From Lysobacter prati (GTDB lineage Bacteria; Pseudomonadota; Gammaproteobacteria; Xanthomonadales; Xanthomonadaceae), in assembly GCF_009765215.1 (NCBI RefSeq), contig NZ_VLNV01000004.1, positions 248,001 to 312,000 on the forward strand: a stretch of DNA of 64,000 nt. Reading direction: 5' to 3'. A program made the translations under genes and the position numbers. Below the pieces are notes generated by a model. The model worked only from the letters and a program-made list of their open reading frames with translations, was not told the origin of the DNA and made no database searches. Below, piece after piece: positions 45,318 through 53,239 of the stretch; within the stretch, counting starts at the first letter, position 1; each line of letters begins with the position of its first letter.

Positions 45318-46046
45318 ATGACCATCACCAACCGCCAGTCGGGCACCAACGTCCACGAGATCGCCGAGCACATCTACCGGATCAACACGCCGGTCGCTTT
45401 GCCGGGGAATACGCCGTTCTCGTTCAACCAGTACCTGGTCGTGGACGACGAGCCGCTGCTGTTCCATACCGGGCTGCGCGGGTTGTTCCCGATGGTTTCC
45501 GAGGCCGTCGCCAGCGTGATGCTGCTGGAGCGGTTGCGGCATGTGGCGTTCTCGCATGTCGAGGCGGATGAATGTGGCTCGATGAACCAGTGGCTGGCTG
45601 TAGCGCCGCAGGCCGCGCCGCTCTGCGGGACGATCGCTGCAATGGTGTCGATGAACGACCTCGCCGACCGGCCGCCGCGCGCACTGGCTGATGGCGAAGT
45701 GCTGTCGCTCGGCCGCCATCGCGTGCGCTGGTTCGACGCACCGCACCTGCCACATGGCTGGGAGTGTGGCTATTTGATGGAAGAACACACCTCCACGCTG
45801 TTCTGTGGCGATCTGTTCACCCAGCCTGGGACCGGACACCTGTCGTTGACCGAGACGGATGTACTCGGGCCCAGCGAGGCGTTCCGCCATCAAATGGATT
45901 ACTACGCACACGCGACCAACAGTGGCGCGATCCTGGAGAAGCTTGCGCAGACCAATCCGCACACACTGGCGTGCATGCACGGCAGTGCGTGGCGCGGGGA
46001 CGGGGCAGCGTTGCTGCGGGCGCTGTCGACGGAGCTGACGCGCTAG
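45318..46046 (+). CDS. MBL-fold metallo-hydrolase, ODP/flavodiiron-like
   Basis: A 242-residue metallo-beta-lactamase-fold protein with the H-x-E-x-D motif of oxygen-binding diiron proteins (FSHVEADECG) rather than HxHxDH. Further ligands in APHLPHGWECGY, FCGDLFT and ACMHGSAWRG. Probably binds a di-iron centre and handles O2 or NO, or is a related hydrolase. The ATG giving MTITNRQS is chosen. Confidence 0.82.
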   Translation: MTITNRQSGTNVHEIAEHIYRINTPVALPGNTPFSFNQYLVVDDEPLLFHTGLRGLFPMVSEAVASVMLLERLRHVAFSHVEADECGSMNQWLAVAPQAAPLCGTIAAMVSMNDLADRPPRALADGEVLSLGRHRVRWFDAPHLPHGWECGYLMEEHTSTLFCGDLFTQPGTGHLSLTETDVLGPSEAFRHQMDYYAHATNSGAILEKLAQTNPHTLACMHGSAWRGDGAALLRALSTELTR

Positions 46047-46058
46047 CCAGCAGCATCG

Positions 46059-46868
46059 TCAACGAACGGCGAACTCACCCTGCCCGAGTACGTCGTCCTT
46101 GAGCCGCACTTCAATCTGGTAACGCCCGGGCTTCCAACCACCAGGCTGTGTGCCGGACAGGACGAAACGCTTGCGTCCGCCTTCCTGCAGCGGCGAAGAC
46201 TGTTCGTGGTGGATCACCGGATGACCGGCATCGTCCAGGTAGATCCAGCGGACGCTCAGCGACTCACCCACCGCGTCCGGGGACGTCAGCACGTACTCGA
46301 CGACCGCGCTGACCTTGTCGCTCGGCGCAAACATCGGCGTGAGGATGGTCGCGCCCGTGTCGGTGTCTTCTGCAGCGAGGAGCGTATAGGTGGTCAGGAC
46401 GCGCACGCCCTGGCTGCAGTGCGGCCATTCTGCCGGAGCGACAAAGTCCACCGGGACGCGTGCCCTCGAGTGAACGGGAACACCGGACGCGAATGCCGGC
46501 CTGAACTTCCACTCCAAGGCCGCAGCGTAGGCAGCGCTGTCCAGAGACGGATGTCCGCTGGACTTCTCGACGACGGCGTCCACCACCGATCCTACCGGCG
46601 AGATGGTCAGCATCAGCTTGGTCAGTCCCGTCAGCTGCCGGCACAGCGCCTCCTCCGGGAGCTTGGGTGGCTCGTTGCTTAGCTTGAAGGGCGGAACGTA
46701 CGAAGGCAGCCGCAAAGACTGGGTTGAATCGGAAGCGGGCGGGGGTGGCAGAAGCAGCGGCGGCGGCAGAGCCGCCGACGGCAGTACCGGGTCCGCGGCA
46801 AAGCAGCTCCCGGCAAGCGGAAGGGCGATGGCGACCGCAATCCACGCGACGGCGATGCGTGCTCTCAA
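46059..46868 (-). CDS. secreted TonB-C-like domain protein
   Basis: A 269-residue protein. The signal peptide MRARIAVAWIAVAIALPLAGSCFA would need a TTG start preceded by GGGGGA; an ATG at 46940 in a non-conserved stretch is the alternative. A proline-rich linker is followed by a TonB-C-like domain (LTKLMLTISPVGSV, then AALEWKFRPAFASG), and a C-terminal domain that looks like a beta sandwich. Not a standard TonB because there is no membrane anchor with a long rigid linker. Function unknown. Confidence 0.6.
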   Translation of the reverse strand: MRARIAVAWIAVAIALPLAGSCFAADPVLPSAALPPPLLLPPPPASDSTQSLRLPSYVPPFKLSNEPPKLPEEALCRQLTGLTKLMLTISPVGSVVDAVVEKSSGHPSLDSAAYAAALEWKFRPAFASGVPVHSRARVPVDFVAPAEWPHCSQGVRVLTTYTLLAAEDTDTGATILTPMFAPSDKVSAVVEYVLTSPDAVGESLSVRWIYLDDAGHPVIHHEQSSPLQEGGRKRFVLSGTQPGGWKPGRYQIEVRLKDDVLGQGEFAVR

Positions 46869-47006
46869 GAGATCCCCCAGCGGGGCGCGATGGCCCCTAC
46901 AGCTGCGCGGCCTCCCCAGGCCTTGCGTCAGCCCGGCCATGTTCGCACGGCCCGGGGCCCGCAAGCAGGCGGAGCGGAGCCGCGGCGCCTCCGCCCCGCC
47001 GAGCGG

Positions 47007-47753
47007 TCAGCGCATGCCGCCCGCGGCCTTCAAAAGTTCGCCGGTGAGCCAGCGGGAGTCGTCCGACGCCAGGAAGACGGCGACCGACGCGATGTCATCG
47101 GGTTGGCCGATGCGACCCAGCGGGGTCTGCGCGACGGCGTGGCCGTGGAAGTCCGAGCCGATGAAGCCCGCGGCGTGCGTGCCCTCGGTTTCGACCATGC
47201 CGGGGTTGATCGAGTTGACGCGGATCTTGCGCGGGCCCAGTTCCAGCGACAGCACGCCGGTGATCGCGTCGACCGCACCCTTGGTGGCCGTGTAGACGGC
47301 GCTGCCGGGCGGAGTGATGCGGGTCACGAGCGAACCGATATTGATGACGCTGCCACCCTCGCCCAAGTGCTTGGCGGCCGCCTGTGTGGTCAGCAGCAGG
47401 CCGAGGACGTTGACGTTGAAGTGACGGTTGAAATCAGCCTCGGAGATTTCTTCGAGCGGCGCGAAGTTGTAGACGCCCGAGTTGTTGACCAGGACATCGA
47501 GCCGGCCGAACTTCGTGACGGCCGCATCCACGATCGCCTCGGCGTCGGCCTTGCTGGACACGTCGCCGCGCACGGCGATGGCCTTGCCGCCGGCCGCGGT
47601 GATGCGCGACACGACTGCATCGGCGGCCTCCTGGCTGGAGGCGTAATTGACGACAACCGACGCGCCTTCGGCGGCCAGTGCGGTGGCGATGGCGGCGCCG
47701 ATGCCCTTGGATGCGCCAGTAACGACGGCGACCTTGCCTGCGAGCTTGCTCAT
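47007..47753 (-). CDS. SDR family oxidoreductase (FabG-like)
   Basis: A 248-residue classical SDR: VTGASKGIGAAIA (cofactor), NNSGVYNF, and YTATKGAVDAITG (Tyr-x3-Lys). Glucose-dehydrogenase or 3-ketoacyl-reductase type. Single gene. Substrate unknown. Confidence 0.9.
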   Translation of the reverse strand: MSKLAGKVAVVTGASKGIGAAIATALAAEGASVVVNYASSQEAADAVVSRITAAGGKAIAVRGDVSSKADAEAIVDAAVTKFGRLDVLVNNSGVYNFAPLEEISEADFNRHFNVNVLGLLLTTQAAAKHLGEGGSVINIGSLVTRITPPGSAVYTATKGAVDAITGVLSLELGPRKIRVNSINPGMVETEGTHAAGFIGSDFHGHAVAQTPLGRIGQPDDIASVAVFLASDDSRWLTGELLKAAGGMR

Positions 47754-47890
47754 GATTTTTTTCCGGAAGTGAGAGAGGGCAATGGCGATTGGCCACCGCT
47801 CCCGGAAGACTTGGAGTCGGCCCGACAGCAGATAAGAGGGGGTTTCAGGGAATGAACATCCCGCGGGCGGGATGACTTGCGCGACGAACG

Positions 47891-48543
47891 CTAGTCGCTG
47901 CCTGGCAACGGCAACAGGCTAAGGAGTGTCGTCGCCGAAGACGTGATGTCCGTGACACCTGCCTGCAGCGCTTCCTGGCGAAGGCTCGCGGCGCCCCGCT
48001 GTCCGCAGAAGATATAGATCGGCGCGGCCACGCCCATGGCCTTGAGCTTGCGCGCCAGGTCGATTCCGGCGCGATCGCCCTCCGGGCGGCCCATGTCCGA
48101 GATGATGACGTCGTACGAGGCTGCCTTGACGCGTTCCAGCGCTGCGTCGGTGCTGAGCGCCGTGTCGATCCTGAAACCCCGGGATGCGAGCGTTTCCATC
48201 AGGAAGCTGTTGTTCCTCGGCTGGTCGTCGACCCAGAGGTCTGCCTGCCCGACCGGACCGTTGCGGCGAGGGGCGCAGCCATGGCCATTGCGCCATCGCC
48301 TACCTGCTTCTGCAACTCGGCGATCTTTAGCTGCACGTCGCTCATCAACGCGCGCTGCTGCTCTGACGCCTCCTCCATGCTCAGCTGGTTGCCGGCGACG
48401 TTGATGCTGAACTTGCGCGTCCGCGCCGACTCGACCAGGCCCTTGATCGGCCCGAACAGGCTGTAGACGATCGCCGCAAAGATCAGCGGCCACGCCAGCG
48501 AGGCGACGGCTGAGAGGAGCTTCGCGGTCGATTCCACATCCAT
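47891..48543 (-). pseudogene. frameshifted membrane-anchored receiver-like protein
   Basis: Two overlapping frames appear to be one gene. The 5' frame (start 48543) gives a transmembrane helix (LASLAWPLIFAAIVYSLFG region), a basic segment and a coiled-coil (SEQQRALMSDVQLKIAELQKQ), then stops at 48199. The 3' frame encodes a receiver-like domain (DLWVDDQPRNNSF, VIISDMGRPEGDRAG, PIYIFCGQRG) ending at 47891. A single-base indel around 48240-48275 would join them. The receiver fold keeps the DD and the SDM aspartate but not a clear Thr or Lys. Could be a sequencing error or a real inactivation. Confidence 0.65.
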
Positions 48544-48669
48544 GAGGGTCGCCTCGAACCGGATGTGTCAGTCAACGGCTTTAGCGCGAGGGAAAGGTCA
48601 GGACGACAAGCCGGGCGGCTCGCCGTCCGTCGGGCCGCCATCGAAGCGACGGCGGCCCACCGCGGCCCA

Positions 48670-49257
48670 TCACCAGAGGTTTGCCGGAATCGCATCCGCG
48701 CACGGCGTACCTGCAGTGTCGGTCATGATCGGCTTGAGCATCTGCGTCACCAGGCCGACGTACTCGGCGAACTCCGCGTCGTTGGATGTGGCGCGCGAGT
48801 AGGCCGCGGTCGCACATGCACTCCAGACGTGCGCGTTGGTCGGGTCGCTCTTGGCCAGTGCCTCGTACTTCTCGGCAATCGAGCCGACGCCGTCGCTGTC
48901 ACCGTCATCGCTTGCGATCGCGGCGGCGGTGGCGGCACTGATGAGGTCGAGCTGGGTCGGCACGTTGCCATCGACACCGGGCTTGAACGCCTCGATGGTG
49001 TCGCCATCGACCACGCGCAGACCGTAGGTCGCATTGGTGTTGGGATTGAAGAAATGGTAGCTGCCGTCGGCTTGCGGCGCGTAGGTCGAAGTCTTGTTCG
49101 GCTCGACCACCACCAGCGAATCGCCCTGCTTCTCGACCTTGATGCTGTAGCTGCCACCGACGATGCCGTAAGTGCCGTTGACGAACTCCTGAGCGCACGC
49201 GGTCCCCACCGCGCAGCAGGCCGCCAAGGCCAGCGCTGCCTTGTGAGCGATCTTCAT
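48670..49257 (-). CDS. hypothetical secreted protein
   Basis: A 195-residue protein with a signal peptide (cleavage near GTACAQEF; possibly a lipoprotein with C after TA). AGGGG before the ATG supports the start. The mature part is beta-rich at the start (FVNGTYGIVGGSYSIKVEKQ) and helical at the end with one cysteine pair. Family not recognised. Confidence 0.72.
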   Translation of the reverse strand: MKIAHKAALALAACCAVGTACAQEFVNGTYGIVGGSYSIKVEKQGDSLVVVEPNKTSTYAPQADGSYHFFNPNTNATYGLRVVDGDTIEAFKPGVDGNVPTQLDLISAATAAAIASDDGDSDGVGSIAEKYEALAKSDPTNAHVWSACATAAYSRATSNDAEFAEYVGLVTQMLKPIMTDTAGTPCADAIPANLW

Positions 49258-49453
49258 GTTTTCCCCTGTAGTGGTGCCGGTTTCCGGCACCGCCGGAGGG
49301 TACCGCACGGCTATGGCGTGGGGGATGGGACGAATTCTCGGGGGTGGCGTTTGCCGGCGAGTCAAAGCGACCTGATCGTCGCGTCGTTACCACTACCGTT
49401 GCCGGCAGGGCTCGGGCAGACTCATGCCCTGCCGACACAGCAAGGGTATGGGG

Positions 49454-50200
49454 ATGCCGTTTCTGGGGATAGGGCTGCACATCATGGTGGCCATCTGCTT
49501 TGCGGTGCACGCGGTGCGCAGCGGACAGGACCGCTACTGGCTGATGGTACTTTTCATGTTCCCGCTACTGGGGAGCCTGGTGTACGCACTGGCGATCTGG
49601 CTGCCATCGATGCGCTACACCCAGCAGGGTCGCGCCGTCTCACGTGGCGTGGATCGGCTGCTCAATCCGGGCCGCGAACTGCGCGAGGCCCAGGATGCCT
49701 TCGATGTCGCCGCCACCGTCGACAACCGCCTGCGTCTGGCCGATGCCTTGGTCGGCGACAAGCACCCGGCCGAGGCGATCGAGCACTACCGCAATGCGCT
49801 GCGTGGCATCCACAGCGACGACCCGGACATCCAGGTGCGACTGGGCCAGGCCCTGCTCGAATCCGGCCGGCCGGCCGAAGCGCGCCAGCTGCTGGACGAC
49901 CTGATCAAGCGCAAGCCGGACTTCCGCTCAGCGCAGGGGCACCTGGTCTACGCGCGCGCGGTCGCTGCAGAAGGCAACCGAGACAAGGCGAAGGAAGAGT
50001 TCGAGACGCTGATCGGCTACAGCAGCGGCTTCGAAGCACAGGCGTACTACGCGCAGGCGCTGGTCGACTGGGGCGAGCGCGAACGCGCGCAGGCCGTGTG
50101 CGATGGCGCGCTGAAGCAGGCCAAGCGGCTGCCGGGGTATTCGCGACGCATGAACAAGGATGCGTTGGACCGCTTGAAACGACTTGGTGCCAAACAGTAA
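49454..50200 (+). CDS. membrane protein with PLDc_N-like start and TPR repeats
   Basis: A 248-residue protein. Two N-terminal helices (LGIGLHIMVAICFAVHAV and YWLMVLFMFPLLGSLVYALAIW) resemble the PLDc_N element. The rest is TPR-like helix pairs (VDNRLRLADALVGDKHPAEAIEHY, PDIQVRLGQALLESGRPAEA). AAGGG 7 nt before the ATG favours this start over the ATG 6 bp upstream. Scaffold role inferred. Next gene after 26 bp is also TPR-like. Confidence 0.78.
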   Translation: MPFLGIGLHIMVAICFAVHAVRSGQDRYWLMVLFMFPLLGSLVYALAIWLPSMRYTQQGRAVSRGVDRLLNPGRELREAQDAFDVAATVDNRLRLADALVGDKHPAEAIEHYRNALRGIHSDDPDIQVRLGQALLESGRPAEARQLLDDLIKRKPDFRSAQGHLVYARAVAAEGNRDKAKEEFETLIGYSSGFEAQAYYAQALVDWGERERAQAVCDGALKQAKRLPGYSRRMNKDALDRLKRLGAKQ

Positions 50201-50226
50201 TCCACGACTACCCTGGGGAGGGAACC

Positions 50227-51105
50227 GTGTACTTGAGGACGATCGCGGCGGCGACGCTGCTGTTGCTGATGCCTGCCGCAAACGCGTGCATCAACGCGGT
50301 GGGGACCGATGTAGCCGGTCGTCGGTTCGAGCCGATGTTCTACGTCGGCAAAGACTTGACGAAACAGTTCCTTAAGCAGCCCTGGAGGACGAGCTCGTAT
50401 TGGGTACAGGAGACCCTCAAGGAAGTCCGCAAGGTACCGAACTTCAAGAACCTCACCAACATCGGGGTACTGCTGATTTACCAGGGCCAGTACACGCTCG
50501 CGATCGACCACTTCCTGAAGATCGAGAAGCTCTTCCCGGGCCACCACGAAACGGCCGCCAACCTCGGCACCGCACTCGAGCTCGCCGGCCACGATGCCTC
50601 AGCGCTTCGTTGGATCCGCTTGGGCATGAAGCGCAATCCTGAGGAGCACTACCGGTCCGAATGGCTGCACGCACGCATCCTGGAAGCCAAGATCGCCCTG
50701 GCAAAAGACCCCCGATACCTGGAGGGCCGATCCGTAGCGGGCATCACCTTTGCGCCGACCGTGGTACCGCCGCTACCCACCACGATACCTGCGGGCAACG
50801 ATGGCAAACCGCTCAAGCCGTGGGAGCTCAACCTCTCACTGAACTATCAGCTGTATGAGCGCACGCAGTTCGTGAAGCCCCGCGACCCGGTCGTCGCCAA
50901 CCTGATGCGCGACTGGGCCACGTTGAACCTGGCGGGCGGGCCAATCGAGAGCGCAGATGAGCTTTACGACTTGGCTGTCACTTACGGGGCTGAGCGGGAC
51001 GCGCTGATGAGTGCCCGGCAGGCCCATATCCGGCGAGTGCTGGCGAAGGCAGGCAAGCGCGAGCCTGAGAACTACAACTGCGGGATCTGTCAGCCGCTGG
51101 AGTGA
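50227..51105 (+). CDS. secreted TPR-like protein
   Basis: A 292-residue protein with a signal peptide (YLRTIAAATLLLLMPAANA; start GTG with GGGAGGG upstream) and TPR-like helices (NIGVLLIYQGQYTLAIDHFL, TAANLGTALELAGHDASAL). The long open frame upstream to 48565 is not coding. Probably periplasmic. It follows the membrane TPR gene and may work with it. The last residues (NYNCGICQPLE) contain two cysteines. Confidence 0.78.
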   Translation: MYLRTIAAATLLLLMPAANACINAVGTDVAGRRFEPMFYVGKDLTKQFLKQPWRTSSYWVQETLKEVRKVPNFKNLTNIGVLLIYQGQYTLAIDHFLKIEKLFPGHHETAANLGTALELAGHDASALRWIRLGMKRNPEEHYRSEWLHARILEAKIALAKDPRYLEGRSVAGITFAPTVVPPLPTTIPAGNDGKPLKPWELNLSLNYQLYERTQFVKPRDPVVANLMRDWATLNLAGGPIESADELYDLAVTYGAERDALMSARQAHIRRVLAKAGKREPENYNCGICQPLE

Positions 51106-51147
51106 TCTTGGGCCAGGCATGGAATCCCACCTGGTAACCTGGCTGCC

Positions 51148-53178
51148 ATGGAGACCGACCGCGCCACCGAGCCCACCGCCGGCACCATCCATCGTTGGAT
51201 GTACGCCGATCTTCTTGCAGATTTCCTGACCAGGGATGACGACGCAATTCTCGGCGAGCTCTTGCGCAGGTCTGTCGGTAGCGTTGAGGACACGCAAGCT
51301 CGGGCTTGGGGGGAACAGATCGCGATCCTAAAATCGATGGATCTCCCGCACTCACTGATGGCGGGCGCAAAGATCTACTTCGAGTTCACGATTCCTCGGA
51401 TTGGCCGGCGCGCCGACGTAATCCTGATCATTGGACATGTTCTCTTTGTTATTGAGTTCAAGGTTGGCGACGACAAGTTTGGTCATGCTGCCGTCGACCA
51501 AGTCTGGGATTACGCGTTGGATTTGAAGCTTTTTCATGAATCCAGCCGAGATATCTGCATTGCGCCCGTTCTCATAGCAACCAGAGCAAATCATCAGCAG
51601 ATTGATGGACAGATGACGCTTCACGAAGATTTGCTGATGCGCCCTATAAGAGCCAGCGCAGGCGACCTTGCTGCGACGATCACTGCAGTATCGCGGTTCG
51701 CTTCAGGCTCAACTATCAACGTCGAGGTTTGGGAGTCTGGACGCTACCTTCCCACACCAACAATCATTGAGGCAGCACGCGCTCTTTATGCGGGCCATGC
51801 CGTTGAAACTATCTCACGTAGCGATGCAGGCGCACACAACCTATCCATAACCTCGGGCGAGATCGACCGCATTATCGAGGATGCCAAGGCATCGAATAGG
51901 AAGGTTATTTGCTTCGTTACTGGCGTACCCGGCGCAGGAAAGACACTCGTCGGCCTGGATGTAGCGAACAGACATCTAGACGCGGGTAGCTCGACGTATA
52001 GCGTCTTCCTCTCTGGGAACGGACCGCTGGTGTCAGTGCTGCGGGAGGCCCTGGCTAGAGACACAGTTGCACGAGCTGCCGAACAAGGCACTCGAGTGAG
52101 AAAGGGCATGGCAAGGAAAGAGGTTGAGGCGTTCATCCAGAACGTCCACCATTTTCGTGATGAGTACCTCAAGGACCCCGGTCCACCGCCTGAACACGTT
52201 GTCCTCTTCGATGAGGCTCAGCGCGCATGGACGCTCGATCAGACAGCGAAGTTCATGGCCACCAAGAAAGGTCGCGCCGGATTCGACCAATCCGAACCGG
52301 AGTTCCTGATTTCTTGCCTCAATCGCCATGATGACTGGGCAGTGGTTGTATGTCTTGTCGGGGGCGGCCAGGAGATCAATACCGGCGAAGCCGGCATCAG
52401 CGAGTGGATGGATGCCGTACTGAAGCGGTTTCGCGACTGGGACGTCCACTTGCCCCCCCACTTGAGCGAATCGGAGTACCAGAGCGACCAATCACTGAAA
52501 GCGATTCTTGCACTCCAGACAACCACTCCGAACCCAAAGCTGCACCTAGCCACCTCTATGCGATCGTTCCGGGCGGAGTCGCTCAGTCGATTTGTTCGCG
52601 AGGTCTTGGATGTCGAGGTCTCTGCTGCGACCCAGACACTTCAGGAATTTTCGAGTCGATACCCTATCAGGATCACTAGGAAGCTCGAACTGGCGAAGCA
52701 GTGGCTACGAGAACAGGCACGCGGATCAGAGCGATACGGCATCGTCGTGTCCTCTCAGGCCGAGCGACTCAAGCCTCATGCGATCGACGTCAGGGCCAAG
52801 ACCGATCCGGTCAAGTGGTTCCTGGACGGCAAGGATGACACGCGCTCGTCCTACTACTTGGAGGAAGTTGCCACTGAGTTCCAGGTTCAGGGACTTGAGC
52901 TCGATTGGGCATGCGTTGTTTGGGATGGAGACCTGCGATTCAGTGGAGACGCGTGGTCCCATCATGAGTTCAGGGGCACGCGCTGGAACAGGATCAAGAA
53001 GCAGGAGCGGCAGCGCTACCTACTCAATGCTTATCGGGTACTGCTGACCCGGGCAAGGCAGGGCATGGTGCTGGTAGTTCCCGACGGGTCAGAAACCGAC
53101 CCGACTAGATCAAGCGAATTCTACGACCCGACCTTCAATTACCTCAGATCGCTTGGTCTTCGCGAGCTTGGCCAATAG
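51148..53178 (+). CDS. DUF2075-type nuclease-helicase
   Basis: A 676-residue protein. The N-terminal domain has a PD-(D/E)xK-like core: RRADVILII then VIEFKVG (Asp, then Glu-x-Lys). A SF1-like ATPase follows with Walker A VPGAGKTL (about residues 258-268), Walker B VVLFDEAQRAW, an NRHDDW region, QGLELDWA and the arginine motif LLTRARQGM. DUF2075 proteins of this type occur in defence-rich regions; a role in restricting phage DNA is inference. Base composition is visibly lower in GC than the neighbours, so it was probably acquired recently. Confidence 0.88.
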   Translation: METDRATEPTAGTIHRWMYADLLADFLTRDDDAILGELLRRSVGSVEDTQARAWGEQIAILKSMDLPHSLMAGAKIYFEFTIPRIGRRADVILIIGHVLFVIEFKVGDDKFGHAAVDQVWDYALDLKLFHESSRDICIAPVLIATRANHQQIDGQMTLHEDLLMRPIRASAGDLAATITAVSRFASGSTINVEVWESGRYLPTPTIIEAARALYAGHAVETISRSDAGAHNLSITSGEIDRIIEDAKASNRKVICFVTGVPGAGKTLVGLDVANRHLDAGSSTYSVFLSGNGPLVSVLREALARDTVARAAEQGTRVRKGMARKEVEAFIQNVHHFRDEYLKDPGPPPEHVVLFDEAQRAWTLDQTAKFMATKKGRAGFDQSEPEFLISCLNRHDDWAVVVCLVGGGQEINTGEAGISEWMDAVLKRFRDWDVHLPPHLSESEYQSDQSLKAILALQTTTPNPKLHLATSMRSFRAESLSRFVREVLDVEVSAATQTLQEFSSRYPIRITRKLELAKQWLREQARGSERYGIVVSSQAERLKPHAIDVRAKTDPVKWFLDGKDDTRSSYYLEEVATEFQVQGLELDWACVVWDGDLRFSGDAWSHHEFRGTRWNRIKKQERQRYLLNAYRVLLTRARQGMVLVVPDGSETDPTRSSEFYDPTFNYLRSLGLRELGQ

Positions 53179-53196
53179 CTGAGCCAGGACCACAAA

Positions 53197-53227
53197 AGAA
53201 AAAGGCGACCATTTGGTCGCCTTTTCT
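53197..53227. terminator. terminator between DUF2075 gene and aceE
   Basis: AAAGGCGACC/GGTCGCCTTT stem with a short loop, flanked by A and T runs, so active on either strand. Lies 19 bp after the DUF2075 stop and 13 bp after the aceE stop. Confidence 0.8.
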
Positions 53228-53239
53228 TGATTGGCCTGA

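Noticed and set aside
48565-50226. Upstream extension of the secreted TPR gene
   Set aside because: Runs through the membrane TPR gene and an antisense gene; the GTG with GGGAGGG starts a clean signal peptide.
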